Source: Cytophagaceae bacterium UBA6715
GTDB lineage: Bacteria > Bacteroidota > Bacteroidia > Cytophagales > Spirosomataceae
Assembly: GCA_002454335.1 (NCBI GenBank)
Contig: DKIP01000104.1
Coordinates: 1 to 27,239 of the forward strand
Reading direction: 5' to 3'
Length of the DNA stretch: 27,239 nucleotides
Part shown: piece after piece, positions 15,948-23,806 of the stretch
How positions within the stretch are numbered: the stretch's first letter is position 1
Layout: every line of letters starts with the position of its first letter
Translations under genes and position numbers: made by a program
The notes under the pieces: generated by a model
Seen by the model: the letters and a program-made list of their open reading frames with translations, nothing else
What the model was told of the DNA's origin: nothing
Database searches by the model: none

Positions 15948-15957
15948 CGGGAATTCA

Positions 15958-16794
15958 TTACAAATTCTTTAAAAACTCGATGCTTCGTGGAACAAAATCA
16001 AGTTCTTGATTACTTTCATCCTCGATGAAGCAATGTTCAATGCCATTTTTCTTAGCGAGTGTGATGATTTCCTTCCAGTTTCCTTGGCCCGTTCCCACAG
16101 GAACATCATTTTCTGCAGGCGTACCCCCAGTTAAATTGCCTTCCACCCCTTTGCGCAAGTCTTTGACGTGCATCAATTTCCAACGATTCGGATATTTCTT
16201 CAATAATTTAACCGGCATATCCGCGCCTCCGCCGTGCATCGTCCACAGAACATCCATCTCAAAAGAAACATAAGCCGGATTCGTATTTTTGATGATGTAA
16301 TCCATCAAGGTTCCATCCTCATAGGCATGAAATTCGTAGCCGTGATCGTGATAGGTAAATGTGATCCCGTTTTCTTTAAATACCTTGCCTGCACTGTTAA
16401 AAAGCGCAACGGCTTTTTGGGCATCTTCGAGTGTAAAATCGGTACCTTTGTGTGGAATCCAAGCACACATGACGAATTTGGCACCTAAGGTTTTCGCCCG
16501 ACGAACTGCATCCATCGGATTAGCTAATTCGTCATATCCAACACCCGTCGACGGAATGCTGATGCCGCGTTCAGCACATAATTTCTTGAATTGTTCTTCG
16601 GTATAACCTTTTGTCGCACCCCCTTCTAATTCCGTAATACCCATTTTCTGAATGATATCCAGTGTGTTTTCGGTGCTTCTGGGAAAATGATTCCGGAAGG
16701 TGTAGGCCTGCACACCCATCGGGTAGGTGTATAATTTTTGAGCAAATGCGGGGAGCGTTAACAAGAACGCAAAAGCAAATAAGGTCTGTTTCAT
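15958..16794 (-). CDS. Exported sugar phosphate isomerase/epimerase-like TIM-barrel protein
   Basis: The 278-residue protein matches the xylose-isomerase-like TIM-barrel superfamily (AP_endonuc_2 fold). Residues 1-19 form a signal peptide ending in AFAQ, so it acts outside the cytoplasm, where sugar phosphates are not expected; the substrate is more likely a free sugar, polyol or glycoside. Candidate divalent-metal ligands are present: His149/His151 and Glu154 in YHDHGYEF, Glu179 and Asp181 in FEMDVLW, His209 in LMHVKD, and Glu258/Glu260 near the C-terminus. Exported members of this family are common in Bacteroidota and Planctomycetes but largely uncharacterised. It precedes GH32 by 57 bp with a terminator between, and diverges from the pentapeptide gene. 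Confidence 0.88.
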   Translation of the reverse strand: MKQTLFAFAFLLTLPAFAQKLYTYPMGVQAYTFRNHFPRSTENTLDIIQKMGITELEGGATKGYTEEQFKKLCAERGISIPSTGVGYDELANPMDAVRRAKTLGAKFVMCAWIPHKGTDFTLEDAQKAVALFNSAGKVFKENGITFTYHDHGYEFHAYEDGTLMDYIIKNTNPAYVSFEMDVLWTMHGGGADMPVKLLKKYPNRWKLMHVKDLRKGVEGNLTGGTPAENDVPVGTGQGNWKEIITLAKKNGIEHCFIEDESNQELDFVPRSIEFLKNL

Positions 16795-16842
16795 TTTTAA
16801 ATAGGTTGGTTCGTAAAAGTGAAAGTTTTTTCTGAATTATAC

Positions 16843-16850
16843 TAATTTTG
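16843..16850 (+). promoter_or_regulatory. Candidate -7 box just before the pentapeptide gene
   Basis: TAATTTTG matches TAnnTTTG and ends 5 bp before the ATG at 16856. No convincing -33 TTG is seen. If it is the true box, the transcript would start at or next to the start codon, giving a leaderless or nearly leaderless mRNA. Confidence 0.45.
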
Positions 16851-16855
16851 TTGTC

Positions 16856-17416
16856 ATGGAAAAACCCTACCACACGGATCAAGTTTTTGATAAAATAGAC
16901 ACGCTTGCCTTAGGCGAATACGAAGGTTGCACATTTCGTAATTGCCAATTTGAATCGGCGGATTTTAAGAACTTCCAATTCGTGGATTGTCGGTTCGAGG
17001 ACTGTAACCTAAGTCTTGTCAAATTAAGCGCAGCCTCATTCCAAAAGGTCTATTTCCAAAATTGCAAGATGCAAGGCCTTCGCTTCGAGGCCTGCAATCC
17101 CTTTTTATTCGAAGTCAATTTCAAGAACTGTGTGTTGAATTTATCATCCTTTTACCAAATAAAGGGCAAGGGAACGAGCTTTGAGTCCTGCAGTTTGCAT
17201 GAGGTAGATTTTACGGAAGCCAATTTCAGCGAGGCCCATTTTGAGGAATGTGATTTGGCTGGGGCACTGTTTGATCAGACGAATTTAGAGCAGGCCGACT
17301 TCCGAAATGCCTATAATTTCCGCATTTCCCCTACGATTAATCGATTGAAGAAAGCCAAATTTTCTCAAGACGGATTGGCGGGCTTATTGATTGATTTCGG
17401 GATCTTAATCAGCTAA
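16856..17416 (+). CDS. Pentapeptide-repeat protein
   Basis: At 186 residues, most of the protein consists of imperfect five-residue repeats of the A(D/N)LxX type, with Phe or Cys often at the central inward positions (for example CTFRN, CQFES, ADFKN, CRFED, CDLAG, ALFDQ, ADFRN). Such repeats fold as a right-handed quadrilateral beta-helix. There is no signal peptide. Members include the DNA-gyrase-protecting Qnr and MfpA proteins, but most are of unknown function, and nothing here identifies a gyrase role. The many cysteines fit a stacked interior in a cytoplasmic protein. It is a single gene diverging from the isomerase gene. Confidence 0.92.
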   Translation: MEKPYHTDQVFDKIDTLALGEYEGCTFRNCQFESADFKNFQFVDCRFEDCNLSLVKLSAASFQKVYFQNCKMQGLRFEACNPFLFEVNFKNCVLNLSSFYQIKGKGTSFESCSLHEVDFTEANFSEAHFEECDLAGALFDQTNLEQADFRNAYNFRISPTINRLKKAKFSQDGLAGLLIDFGILIS

Positions 17417-17438
17417 TTGATAAATTTTTCATGGCTTA

Positions 17439-17468
17439 TTTGATTTTGCTTTTTTCCCTTTAGCTTTG
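17439..17468 (+). promoter_or_regulatory. Strong Bacteroidota-type promoter for the BNR-symporter operon
   Basis: TTTG at 17439-17442 and TAGCTTTG at 17461-17468 are separated by 18 nt, matching the -33/-7 pattern. Transcription should start near 17473-17476, about 32 nt before the ATG at 17507. The inverted repeat AGCTTT-GT-AAAGCT (17462-17475) overlaps the -7 box and the expected start and could be an operator. Confidence 0.7.
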
Positions 17469-17506
17469 TAAAGCTCTGAGGATGAAAGCTGAAGAGATCT
17501 AAACCT

Positions 17507-18502
17507 ATGAAAAAACTCGTCTTTACCTGCCTCATCTACATGGCGTTTTTCGTTGCACACGCCCAAAAAATTGAGTCGGCAAGTTTCATTTACGAATCCG
17601 CTCCCTTCCCATCTTGTCATGCTTCCACCTTGGTGGAAACTCCACAAGGCATTGCCGCAGCTTGGTTCGGAGGGACACATGAAAAGCATCCCGATGTAGC
17701 TATATGGTTAAGTTTCTACCAAAACGGAAGCTGGTCAAAGCCCATGGAAGTGGCCAATGGCATCCAAGCTTCAGGGAAGCGATATCCTACTTGGAATCCG
17801 GTCTTGTTTCAGCTACCTGGCAAAGAACTTATCTTATTTTACAAAGTTGGCCCTGCCCCCGACGAATGGTGGGGTGCGCTAAAACGCTCCTCAGATGGCG
17901 GCAAAAGCTGGTCGGCAGAAGAGCTTCTCCCGAAAGACATTTATGGCCCCATCAAGAACAAACCCGTATTATTGTCAGATGGAACGCTCATTTGTCCATC
18001 GAGTTCGGAAGATCATGACTGGCGCGTACACATGGAATTCACGAAAGATGGAGGAAGAACTTGGACGCGAACTGAGGCATTAAATGATGGCATAACAACT
18101 TCAGCCATACAACCTAGTATCCTACAATTAGCGGACGGTAAACTCCAACTCGTTTGTCGGTCGGAAAATGACTATGTCCTACAAGCCACCTCAACAGATC
18201 AAGGTAAAAGTTGGTCAGCCCTAAAGCCTACCACCCTCCTAAATCCGAATTCCGGTATTGATGCAGTCACCTTACAAGATGGCCGACATATCCTTGTGTA
18301 CAACAATACCAAAAAAGGACGAAGCCCCTTAAATGTCGCGATTTCGTCGGACGGTCAAAACTGGCAAGAGATTGCCATCTTAGAAAACGAACCCAATGGC
18401 GAGTTTTCATACCCCGCTGTTATCCAATCGGCCGATGGGAAAATCCACATCACCTACACGTGGAAGCGAAAGAAAATCAAACATGTGGTGATGACACTTT
18501 AA
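17507..18502 (+). CDS. BNR/Asp-box sialidase-superfamily protein, exported
   Basis: The 331-residue protein is a six-bladed-propeller member of the sialidase superfamily (BNR_2 type), with signal peptide 1-19. Asp-box motifs SxDxGxxW occur at 128-135, 179-186 and 229-236, with a shorter one at 280-286. The N-terminal SCHASTLVE, WFGGTHEKHPDVAIW and the C-terminal YTWKRKKIKHV segments are typical of this Bacteroidota subgroup. The FRIP motif that supplies an arginine in classical sialidases is missing, so sialic acid is not assured as the substrate. It heads a promoter-led operon; the symporter start follows its stop by one base, suggesting that the symporter takes up the product. Confidence 0.88.
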   Translation: MKKLVFTCLIYMAFFVAHAQKIESASFIYESAPFPSCHASTLVETPQGIAAAWFGGTHEKHPDVAIWLSFYQNGSWSKPMEVANGIQASGKRYPTWNPVLFQLPGKELILFYKVGPAPDEWWGALKRSSDGGKSWSAEELLPKDIYGPIKNKPVLLSDGTLICPSSSEDHDWRVHMEFTKDGGRTWTRTEALNDGITTSAIQPSILQLADGKLQLVCRSENDYVLQATSTDQGKSWSALKPTTLLNPNSGIDAVTLQDGRHILVYNNTKKGRSPLNVAISSDGQNWQEIAILENEPNGEFSYPAVIQSADGKIHITYTWKRKKIKHVVMTL

Positions 18503-18503
18503 T

Positions 18504-20003
18504 ATGACAACAACGGATCTGGTCATTATTGGGCTGTACCTCCTCAGCATGGTTGGTGTGGGAATCTATTTCTCTCGTCGAAAACGCAGTTCTATACAAT
18601 TTGCTACCGCTGCTGGTCAAATTCCTGGCTGGGCATTAGGGCTAAGTTTTTATGCCACTTTTCTAAGTGCTATTACGTTCCTAGGGGACCCAGGAAAATC
18701 CTTTGGGAGCAATTGGAATCCCTTCGTTTTTAGCCTTTCCATTCCACTAGCGGCATGGGTGGCTAGTAAATTATTCGTACCATTTTATCGAAATGGGCAA
18801 TCGGTCAGTGCCTACACCCACTTAGAAAAACGTTTTGGTGCATGGGCAAGAACTTACGCGATGTTGTGTTTTATCTTAACACAACTGGCAAGGATGGGGA
18901 CTATTTTTTATGGATTGGCCTTGACAATTAATGCTCTATCAGGCATTGAAATGCCGCTCATTATTGTAATCGCAGGATTCGTAATCATCCTATACACCGT
19001 TTTAGGGGGAATGGAAGCAGTCATTTGGACAGAAGTCATTCAGGCAATTCTGAAGACCTTGGGCGCGCTCATGATAGTAGGATTGATTTTAAACCAAATA
19101 GACATCACGGAAATTTGGGAGATCGCACAACGAGATAATAAATTTAGCTTAGGGACGTTTCAACCTGAATTTGATACGAGTTCTTTTTGGGTGATATTAC
19201 TCTATGGATTTTTCATTAACCTGACGAATTTTGGTGTAGACCAAAACTATATTCAACGATATCATACGGCGAAAAATACCCGTGACGCGGCGAATAGCAT
19301 CTGGCTTTGCGTGGTGTATTATGTCCCCGTTTCATTCCTCTTTTTCTTGATTGGGACATCCCTATACGCCTTTTACGACGTAAACCCAGGGCTCATCCTG
19401 GACCTCAAACAACAGGTTGCTACGGAAAAAAACATCTCGATTCAATCGATGCAATTGGTTGATTATGCCGACCGCGTTTTACCGTATTTTATGAAAACGC
19501 AATTACCGAAAGGTCTATTGGGATTGCTGCTCGCCGCGTTATTGTCGGCTGGCATGAGCACCATGAGTTCAGGGATGAACAGTTCCGCCACAGTCTTTTT
19601 AAATGACATCTACCTGCGCTATATTCAAAAAGACCTGAGCCCACCAAAACAACTGCGGATTTTACGCATCTCCACCATGGCTATGGGCTGCCTTGGTATT
19701 GTGTTTGGAATTAGTATGATCGGCGTAAAGAGTTTATTGGATGTTTGGTGGAAGCTATCAGGCATCTTTGCAGGAGGAATGTTGGGCATATTTCTCTTAG
19801 GCTTTCTCGCGAAACAGGTATCCAACGCCGCAGCGAAAATTGCGGCCTTCGTGGGCGTGGTGATTATTGCCTGTATGTCGTTTAAAGATAATTTACCGGA
19901 AACCTTACAGATTCCTTTGGATGGCAAATTGACGGTAGTCCTTGGGACTTTGACCATTCTCCTGACGGGCATAGTCGTCCAAAGAATCCTAAAAAACCGT
20001 TAA
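18504..20003 (+). CDS. Sodium:solute symporter (SSS family)
   Basis: This 499-residue inner-membrane carrier has about thirteen hydrophobic helices and the SSS core pattern: GLSFYATFLSAITFLGDPGKSF near residue 50, then YTVLGGMEAVIWTEVIQ and LLAALLSAGMSTMSSGMNS near 350. It should import a sugar, sialic acid or organic acid with Na+. Its ATG lies one base after the preceding stop (TAATATG), so the two genes are translated together, and the substrate is probably a product of the Asp-box enzyme. Family assignment is firm; specificity is inference. It converges with the DUF1569 gene with 3 bp between stops. Confidence 0.94.
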   Translation: MTTTDLVIIGLYLLSMVGVGIYFSRRKRSSIQFATAAGQIPGWALGLSFYATFLSAITFLGDPGKSFGSNWNPFVFSLSIPLAAWVASKLFVPFYRNGQSVSAYTHLEKRFGAWARTYAMLCFILTQLARMGTIFYGLALTINALSGIEMPLIIVIAGFVIILYTVLGGMEAVIWTEVIQAILKTLGALMIVGLILNQIDITEIWEIAQRDNKFSLGTFQPEFDTSSFWVILLYGFFINLTNFGVDQNYIQRYHTAKNTRDAANSIWLCVVYYVPVSFLFFLIGTSLYAFYDVNPGLILDLKQQVATEKNISIQSMQLVDYADRVLPYFMKTQLPKGLLGLLLAALLSAGMSTMSSGMNSSATVFLNDIYLRYIQKDLSPPKQLRILRISTMAMGCLGIVFGISMIGVKSLLDVWWKLSGIFAGGMLGIFLLGFLAKQVSNAAAKIAAFVGVVIIACMSFKDNLPETLQIPLDGKLTVVLGTLTILLTGIVVQRILKNR

Positions 20004-20006
20004 AGA

Positions 20007-20465
20007 TTATTGAGCAAGTATATCCCGCACGATCTTCAAATGATGTTCCGTATGGATCCACAGAAATCGCGTAGCAAGCTTGGTGTTTAAATGCCCAAAC
20101 AGTGGATGTGGAAAGAATTGCTTGGGTTGTTGGTTTAACAAATTCAACACACTCAAACTGGCACGGTCTAATGCCGAATCCAATTCCTCCTTGGAAATGC
20201 TTTCCGGAACCACGACTTTTGGCGCACGTACTTTCCCGCGTGGAATCTTTTTTGTTAGCAACACATACCACTTTCTAAATGTATGTTTTGGTGCATATTC
20301 AGCCGGATTCGAAGCGGCTACCGTAGCTACAACGCCATTAATCACTTGGAGATTATGCAACAAATGCCAGCCTACAGAACCTGAAGAAATAGCGGGGTTA
20401 GTGGTTTCCCATTGCTCCGCTAACGTTTGCATTTCCTCTAATTGAGTGGCGAGTTTATTGATCAT
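20007..20465 (-). CDS. DinB-like DUF1569 domain protein
   Basis: The 152-residue soluble protein matches the DUF1569/DinB-like four-helix bundle. His34 and His37 in WHLLHNL, and His138, His141 and His142 in WIHTEHHLKI, are placed to form the usual metal-binding histidine set of the DinB superfamily. Proteins of this fold include thiol transferases and stress-induced proteins, but no function is known for this group. Its start overlaps the stop of the upstream barrel gene by 4 bp (ATGA), so the two are coupled. Confidence 0.85.
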   Translation of the reverse strand: MINKLATQLEEMQTLAEQWETTNPAISSGSVGWHLLHNLQVINGVVATVAASNPAEYAPKHTFRKWYVLLTKKIPRGKVRAPKVVVPESISKEELDSALDRASLSVLNLLNQQPKQFFPHPLFGHLNTKLATRFLWIHTEHHLKIVRDILAQ

Positions 20466-21097
20466 AAGCGCATTTGGAAAAACAATCCATGATTTGATTT
20501 TTCAAATTTCAATGGACCGTATGCATCAAAGTTTGAACCCAAACCTACGGTAAATTTGTCAAAGGTCAAACCTGCACGCAAACTTGCCCCACTCCTCGCA
20601 TGCGTACCTGCTTCAATATCACGAACCAAAAGCCCTTGCAAACGCGTATATAAACGTACTTTTTCTGACAATTTGGGTTTGAATTCTGCTAAAGCAACCG
20701 TTTCAAAGGCGTGTCCTGGTTTAAAGTTTAATGTAGGGAAAACTACAATCAGATAATCTGGGCTCGCTTTCAAGAACTGAAAACCCAAGGTGGGAACAAA
20801 ACCCAACTTATAATGCCATTGCAATCCCGATGCTGCATTAAATCCTTTACCTAGCTTGTAGGTAATGGAATTATTTAAAACAATTTCCGTTTCGGAAGGC
20901 GTATTTTGGTAGTCGGCAGCACCTACTGTCACATTAAAGAAATTGAATTTCCCGGCCGCATCAATTGGTCGGTTGATAATGATCAATAAATTAGCCCGAT
21001 TATTTCCGGCCATCACCTCCACGGGTAAGGGTGCCTTTTGAGCATAGGTAACATGTAAAGTTGCCAACAAGGCGAAGAGTATCCATAATTTTTTCAT
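20462..21097 (-). CDS. Predicted outer-membrane beta-barrel protein
   Basis: The 211-residue protein starts with a clear signal peptide (1-19, ending VTYAQ) followed by alternating polar/hydrophobic strands such as LQWHYKLGFVPTLGFQFL and ASLRAGLTFDKFTVGLGS. It lacks a transmembrane helix and ends in the strand-like NHGLFFQMRL. This fits a small outer-membrane barrel of about eight to ten strands. I do not recognise a family. It is cotranslated with the DinB-like gene, whose start overlaps its stop. Confidence 0.75.
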   Translation of the reverse strand: MKKLWILFALLATLHVTYAQKAPLPVEVMAGNNRANLLIIINRPIDAAGKFNFFNVTVGAADYQNTPSETEIVLNNSITYKLGKGFNAASGLQWHYKLGFVPTLGFQFLKASPDYLIVVFPTLNFKPGHAFETVALAEFKPKLSEKVRLYTRLQGLLVRDIEAGTHARSGASLRAGLTFDKFTVGLGSNFDAYGPLKFEKSNHGLFFQMRL

Positions 21098-21102
21098 GGG
21101 GC

Positions 21103-21110
21103 CAAAAGTA
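21103..21110 (-). promoter_or_regulatory. Candidate -7 box for the barrel gene
   Basis: TACTTTTG on the minus strand matches TAnnTTTG in the 21-bp gap after the BASS gene and ends 5 bp before the ATG, implying a leaderless or near-leaderless transcript if real. No clear -33 element is seen. Confidence 0.4.
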
Positions 21111-21118
21111 CGGAAATC

Positions 21119-21979
21119 TTAAGGAGAAAGTTTTTTTTGAGACCAAAAGGCAAAAACTGCCGCTGTAATAAACATGATTAAACTATAGATCACCGCCGGA
21201 ATGGTCATCGCACCATTGTTTAAAATGCTCAATGCGATGTAAATGGCTAATGATCCATTGTGAATCCCAACTTCCATCGAAATCGCCACGGCTTGTTTGG
21301 GAGGAAGTTTAAACAGCCGTGGAAGAAAATAACCCACAAATAAACAAGCTAAATTAAAACTTAATGCCGCGCCACCCACAGCTTTGATATCATGCACTAA
21401 ATGATCGATTTCTTTTAGTCCAGCTAAGACAATTAACAAAGCGAGAAAAAGACCTGAAATTAATTTAACCTTCCCTTCCATCCCATTCGCAAATGCAGGA
21501 TAGCGGTACCGAATCCACATCCCTAAACTAATAGGGGTAATGATCATCGCACAAACCTCCAATACTTTCTGAAATTGCATCGGGACATAGGCCTCCGTTT
21601 GCATGAAATACGCGAGGGAAAAATTCACAATGCCGGCAATCGAAAAGATAGAAAGTACGCTATTCAGCGCGGTTAAACTTACATTCAAGGCGACATCTCC
21701 TCCAGCCATGTGGCTGTAAAGATTCGCCGAAGGGCCTCCTGGGGCAGCGGCTAATAACATTAGCCCCACGGCTAAGGCGGCTTCCAATTGGAAGAAGTCG
21801 GCAATGAATAAACAAATAGCGGGTAACAGAAGCATCTGGGTAATCAATCCGATGAGTACCGCTTTGGGGTATTCGAAAATCCTTTTGAAATCTGAAGGGG
21901 TTAAGGATAAGCCTAATCCGACCATGATGATGGCGATGGCCATGGGCATGAGATAGATCGAAAGAAAACTTGCTTGCAT
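21119..21979 (-). CDS. Bile acid:sodium symporter (BASS/SBF) family transporter
   Basis: This 286-residue inner-membrane protein has about nine or ten helices and the family signatures AAAPGGPSANLYSHMAGGDVALNVSLTALNSV near residues 78-108 and MEVGIHNGSLAIYIAL near 235-250. BASS carriers couple Na+ to uptake of organic anions such as bile acids, pantothenate or 2-keto acids; the substrate here is unknown. It diverges from the acyltransferase gene with only 28 bp between start codons, so any promoter must reach into one of the two genes. The DinB-like and barrel genes follow on the same strand. Confidence 0.92.
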   Translation of the reverse strand: MQASFLSIYLMPMAIAIIMVGLGLSLTPSDFKRIFEYPKAVLIGLITQMLLLPAICLFIADFFQLEAALAVGLMLLAAAPGGPSANLYSHMAGGDVALNVSLTALNSVLSIFSIAGIVNFSLAYFMQTEAYVPMQFQKVLEVCAMIITPISLGMWIRYRYPAFANGMEGKVKLISGLFLALLIVLAGLKEIDHLVHDIKAVGGAALSFNLACLFVGYFLPRLFKLPPKQAVAISMEVGIHNGSLAIYIALSILNNGAMTIPAVIYSLIMFITAAVFAFWSQKKLSP

Positions 21980-22007
21980 CCAATAATTTTTAAACCTTGC
22001 TCAAAAT

Positions 22008-22895
22008 ATGGATATTTTGCTTGTCATCCTAAAATTATTTGTGCGCCTTGGCCTCTGGATTTTCGTTCCCAAGGTCCACATTCGCAATAAAAGCCTCCTC
22101 GCAAAAAAAGGACCTTTGTTGGTCGTGGCAAACCACCCCGACTCCTTTTTAGACGCCGTCATCTTAGGAGCCTATTACCCCCGGAAAATGCATTTTCTGG
22201 CAAGAGGAGACGTTTTTCGCAAACCTTTGTTTGGCTTTCTATTGCGCTCGATTGGGATGATACCTATCCACCGGGCACGGGAAGGTCGGGAACATTTACA
22301 CCTAAATGCCGGGACATTTGACGAATCGGTGGATATCCTTGCCCAAGGCGGGAGCGTCCTGATTTTCATTGAAGGGATATGTTTGTTGACCCATACATTG
22401 CAGCCCTACAAAAAAGGCGCCACTCGAATTTTGGAAGCTGCCCAGCAACGGGGTGTGCAGCCAATGATTCATGTGGTGGGAATCGCCTACAATGATTTCA
22501 AAGCATTTGGGAAAATCGTGGAAATTCATGTAGAGGAATTTGAACAAGCGCCGACCTTAGAACATGCTAAACACCGCTTGGATTTTAATGCAGCGGTGTT
22601 CGAACAGATGCGCCGATTGATTCATGTTCCCACGAAACGAATGCGGATTAAAAAAAGCCTGTTTTACTACCTGAATCTACCCTATTACCGTTGGATTCAA
22701 AATATTGTGGATCGTAAAACAAAGGGAACCGTATTTTATGATTCGGTGCTGTTCGCGACGCTGCTTTTTACCTATCCGATCTATTTGCTGCTGCTCGGAA
22801 TAGGCTTATGGCTTGTGGGTTTACCGATTTGGTATGTGCTATTTTTTATCCTCATGTTACCTTTAGGAATCAAAATTCAAATGCAAAGCACATAA
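22008..22895 (+). CDS. PlsC-type glycerophosphate acyltransferase
   Basis: The 295-residue membrane-associated protein contains the acyltransferase blocks of phospholipid synthesis: ANHPDSFLDA (His43, Asp49), RGDVFRKPLFGFLLRSIGMIPIHRAR (66-91), VLIFIEGIC (117-125) and YKKGATRI. His and Asp are separated by five residues, as in the glycerol-3-phosphate-type branch, so this is not a defect. The C-terminal part has two hydrophobic helices anchoring it in the membrane. It probably makes lysophosphatidate or phosphatidate, or acylates a related lipid. It is a single gene; its end abuts the terminator of the convergent AKR operon. Confidence 0.9.
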   Translation: MDILLVILKLFVRLGLWIFVPKVHIRNKSLLAKKGPLLVVANHPDSFLDAVILGAYYPRKMHFLARGDVFRKPLFGFLLRSIGMIPIHRAREGREHLHLNAGTFDESVDILAQGGSVLIFIEGICLLTHTLQPYKKGATRILEAAQQRGVQPMIHVVGIAYNDFKAFGKIVEIHVEEFEQAPTLEHAKHRLDFNAAVFEQMRRLIHVPTKRMRIKKSLFYYLNLPYYRWIQNIVDRKTKGTVFYDSVLFATLLFTYPIYLLLLGIGLWLVGLPIWYVLFFILMLPLGIKIQMQST

Positions 22896-22921
22896 AAAAA
22901 GCCCTGGAAATTCCAGGGCTT
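22894..22921 (-). terminator. Terminator of the AKR operon
   Basis: AAGCCCTGGAA (22899-22909) and its complement (22911-22921) form an 11-bp inverted repeat. On the minus strand it is followed by seven Ts (22900-22894). It begins 3 bp after the AKR stop and its T-run overlaps the last bases of the acyltransferase gene. It lacks a T-run on the plus strand. Confidence 0.85.
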
Positions 22922-22924
22922 ACC

Positions 22925-23806
22925 TTAGTCTTGTATCGAAGAAATCGGCTTCGTCGCGTGGTACAATTCATACCAATCTTCGTGACTTAAATTGATTTGG
23001 AACGAATTCACAATGTTACGAATGCGATTCTCTTCGAGGGTTCCAATTAATGGCAAGGCGCCTAATTTCACCAACCAAGCTACAGCAATCGATTCGATGT
23101 TTGCATCGTAACGCGCCGCGACTTCCAATAATTTTTTACGCACTTTCAAGGCTAATTCATCCGTTCCGTGTTCGATGCGACCACCTGCTAAAGGAGATGT
23201 CGCCAAAGGACGCATGTATTTTTGTTTGATGTAATCGATGGCACCATTATCCAATGCCGCGGTGTTCAACAAATTCAAGTCGATGTGATTCGAAACCACC
23301 GGAATGTTCAAATAAGAAACCAACAATTGATGTTGGTATACAGAGAAATTCGAAACCCCGATGTTCTTCACTTTACCGGAAGACTTCAATTTTTCCAAAG
23401 CCAAAGCTGTCGATTCCAAATCCGAAAGTGGATCCAATTGATCTAACAAAAACACGTCCAAATAATCTGTTTGCAGATTACGCAGGGAGTTTTCCACAGA
23501 AAGCGTAATGTGTTCCGCTGACGTGTTTACGTGGTTAACACGATACAAAGGCGGCGTGTTCACGCCACATTTGGAAAAAAGAACGATGTCGGAACGCTTG
23601 AAAGATTGTTTGGCTAACACTTCGCCGAAACGTTTTTCACAGGTATAATTTCCGTAACGATCTGCGTGGTCGAAGGTGTTCACGCCTAATTCCAAGCACA
23701 GGTTGACAATTTTCTCCATGTCTCCCTTGCCCGCTTCCCAGCGCCAGAATCCGTAAATAGCTGGGGAAACTTTAGGACCTGCATCACTTAAATAGACCTT
23801 GTTCAT
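22925..23806 (-). CDS. Aldo/keto reductase, YdhF-like, with altered catalytic tetrad
   Basis: The 293-residue protein is a complete AKR (beta/alpha)8 barrel, closest in style to the YdhF group. NTFDHADRYG gives Asp46 and Tyr51, and LFSKCG gives Lys79. The segment usually reading LIHRPDPL is LLDQLDPL, so the catalytic His is replaced by Asp122. IGVSNFS and a C-terminal cofactor region LPLIGTLEENRI are present. NADPH binding looks intact, but reductase activity on ordinary carbonyls is doubtful. The start overlaps the HAD phosphatase stop by 4 bp (ATGA), and a terminator follows 3 bp after the stop, so it is the last gene of a three-gene unit. Confidence 0.9.
   Translation of the reverse strand: MNKVYLSDAGPKVSPAIYGFWRWEAGKGDMEKIVNLCLELGVNTFDHADRYGNYTCEKRFGEVLAKQSFKRSDIVLFSKCGVNTPPLYRVNHVNTSAEHITLSVENSLRNLQTDYLDVFLLDQLDPLSDLESTALALEKLKSSGKVKNIGVSNFSVYQHQLLVSYLNIPVVSNHIDLNLLNTAALDNGAIDYIKQKYMRPLATSPLAGGRIEHGTDELALKVRKKLLEVAARYDANIESIAVAWLVKLGALPLIGTLEENRIRNIVNSFQINLSHEDWYELYHATKPISSIQD

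Noticed and set aside
16856..17416. Pentapeptide protein as a quinolone-resistance (Qnr) factor
   Set aside because: Length and repeats are compatible, but the sequence shows no Qnr-specific loop that I can identify and the family is mostly of unknown function.
20080..20445. Open plus-strand frame of 121 codons opposite the DUF1569 gene
   Set aside because: It lies antisense to a recognisable gene, shows no family features and overlaps both coupled minus-strand genes; a shadow frame.
22134..22160. PlsC motif appears as HX5D instead of HX4D
   Set aside because: HPxSFxD with five residues between His and Asp occurs in the glycerol-3-phosphate-type branch, so it is not evidence of inactivity.
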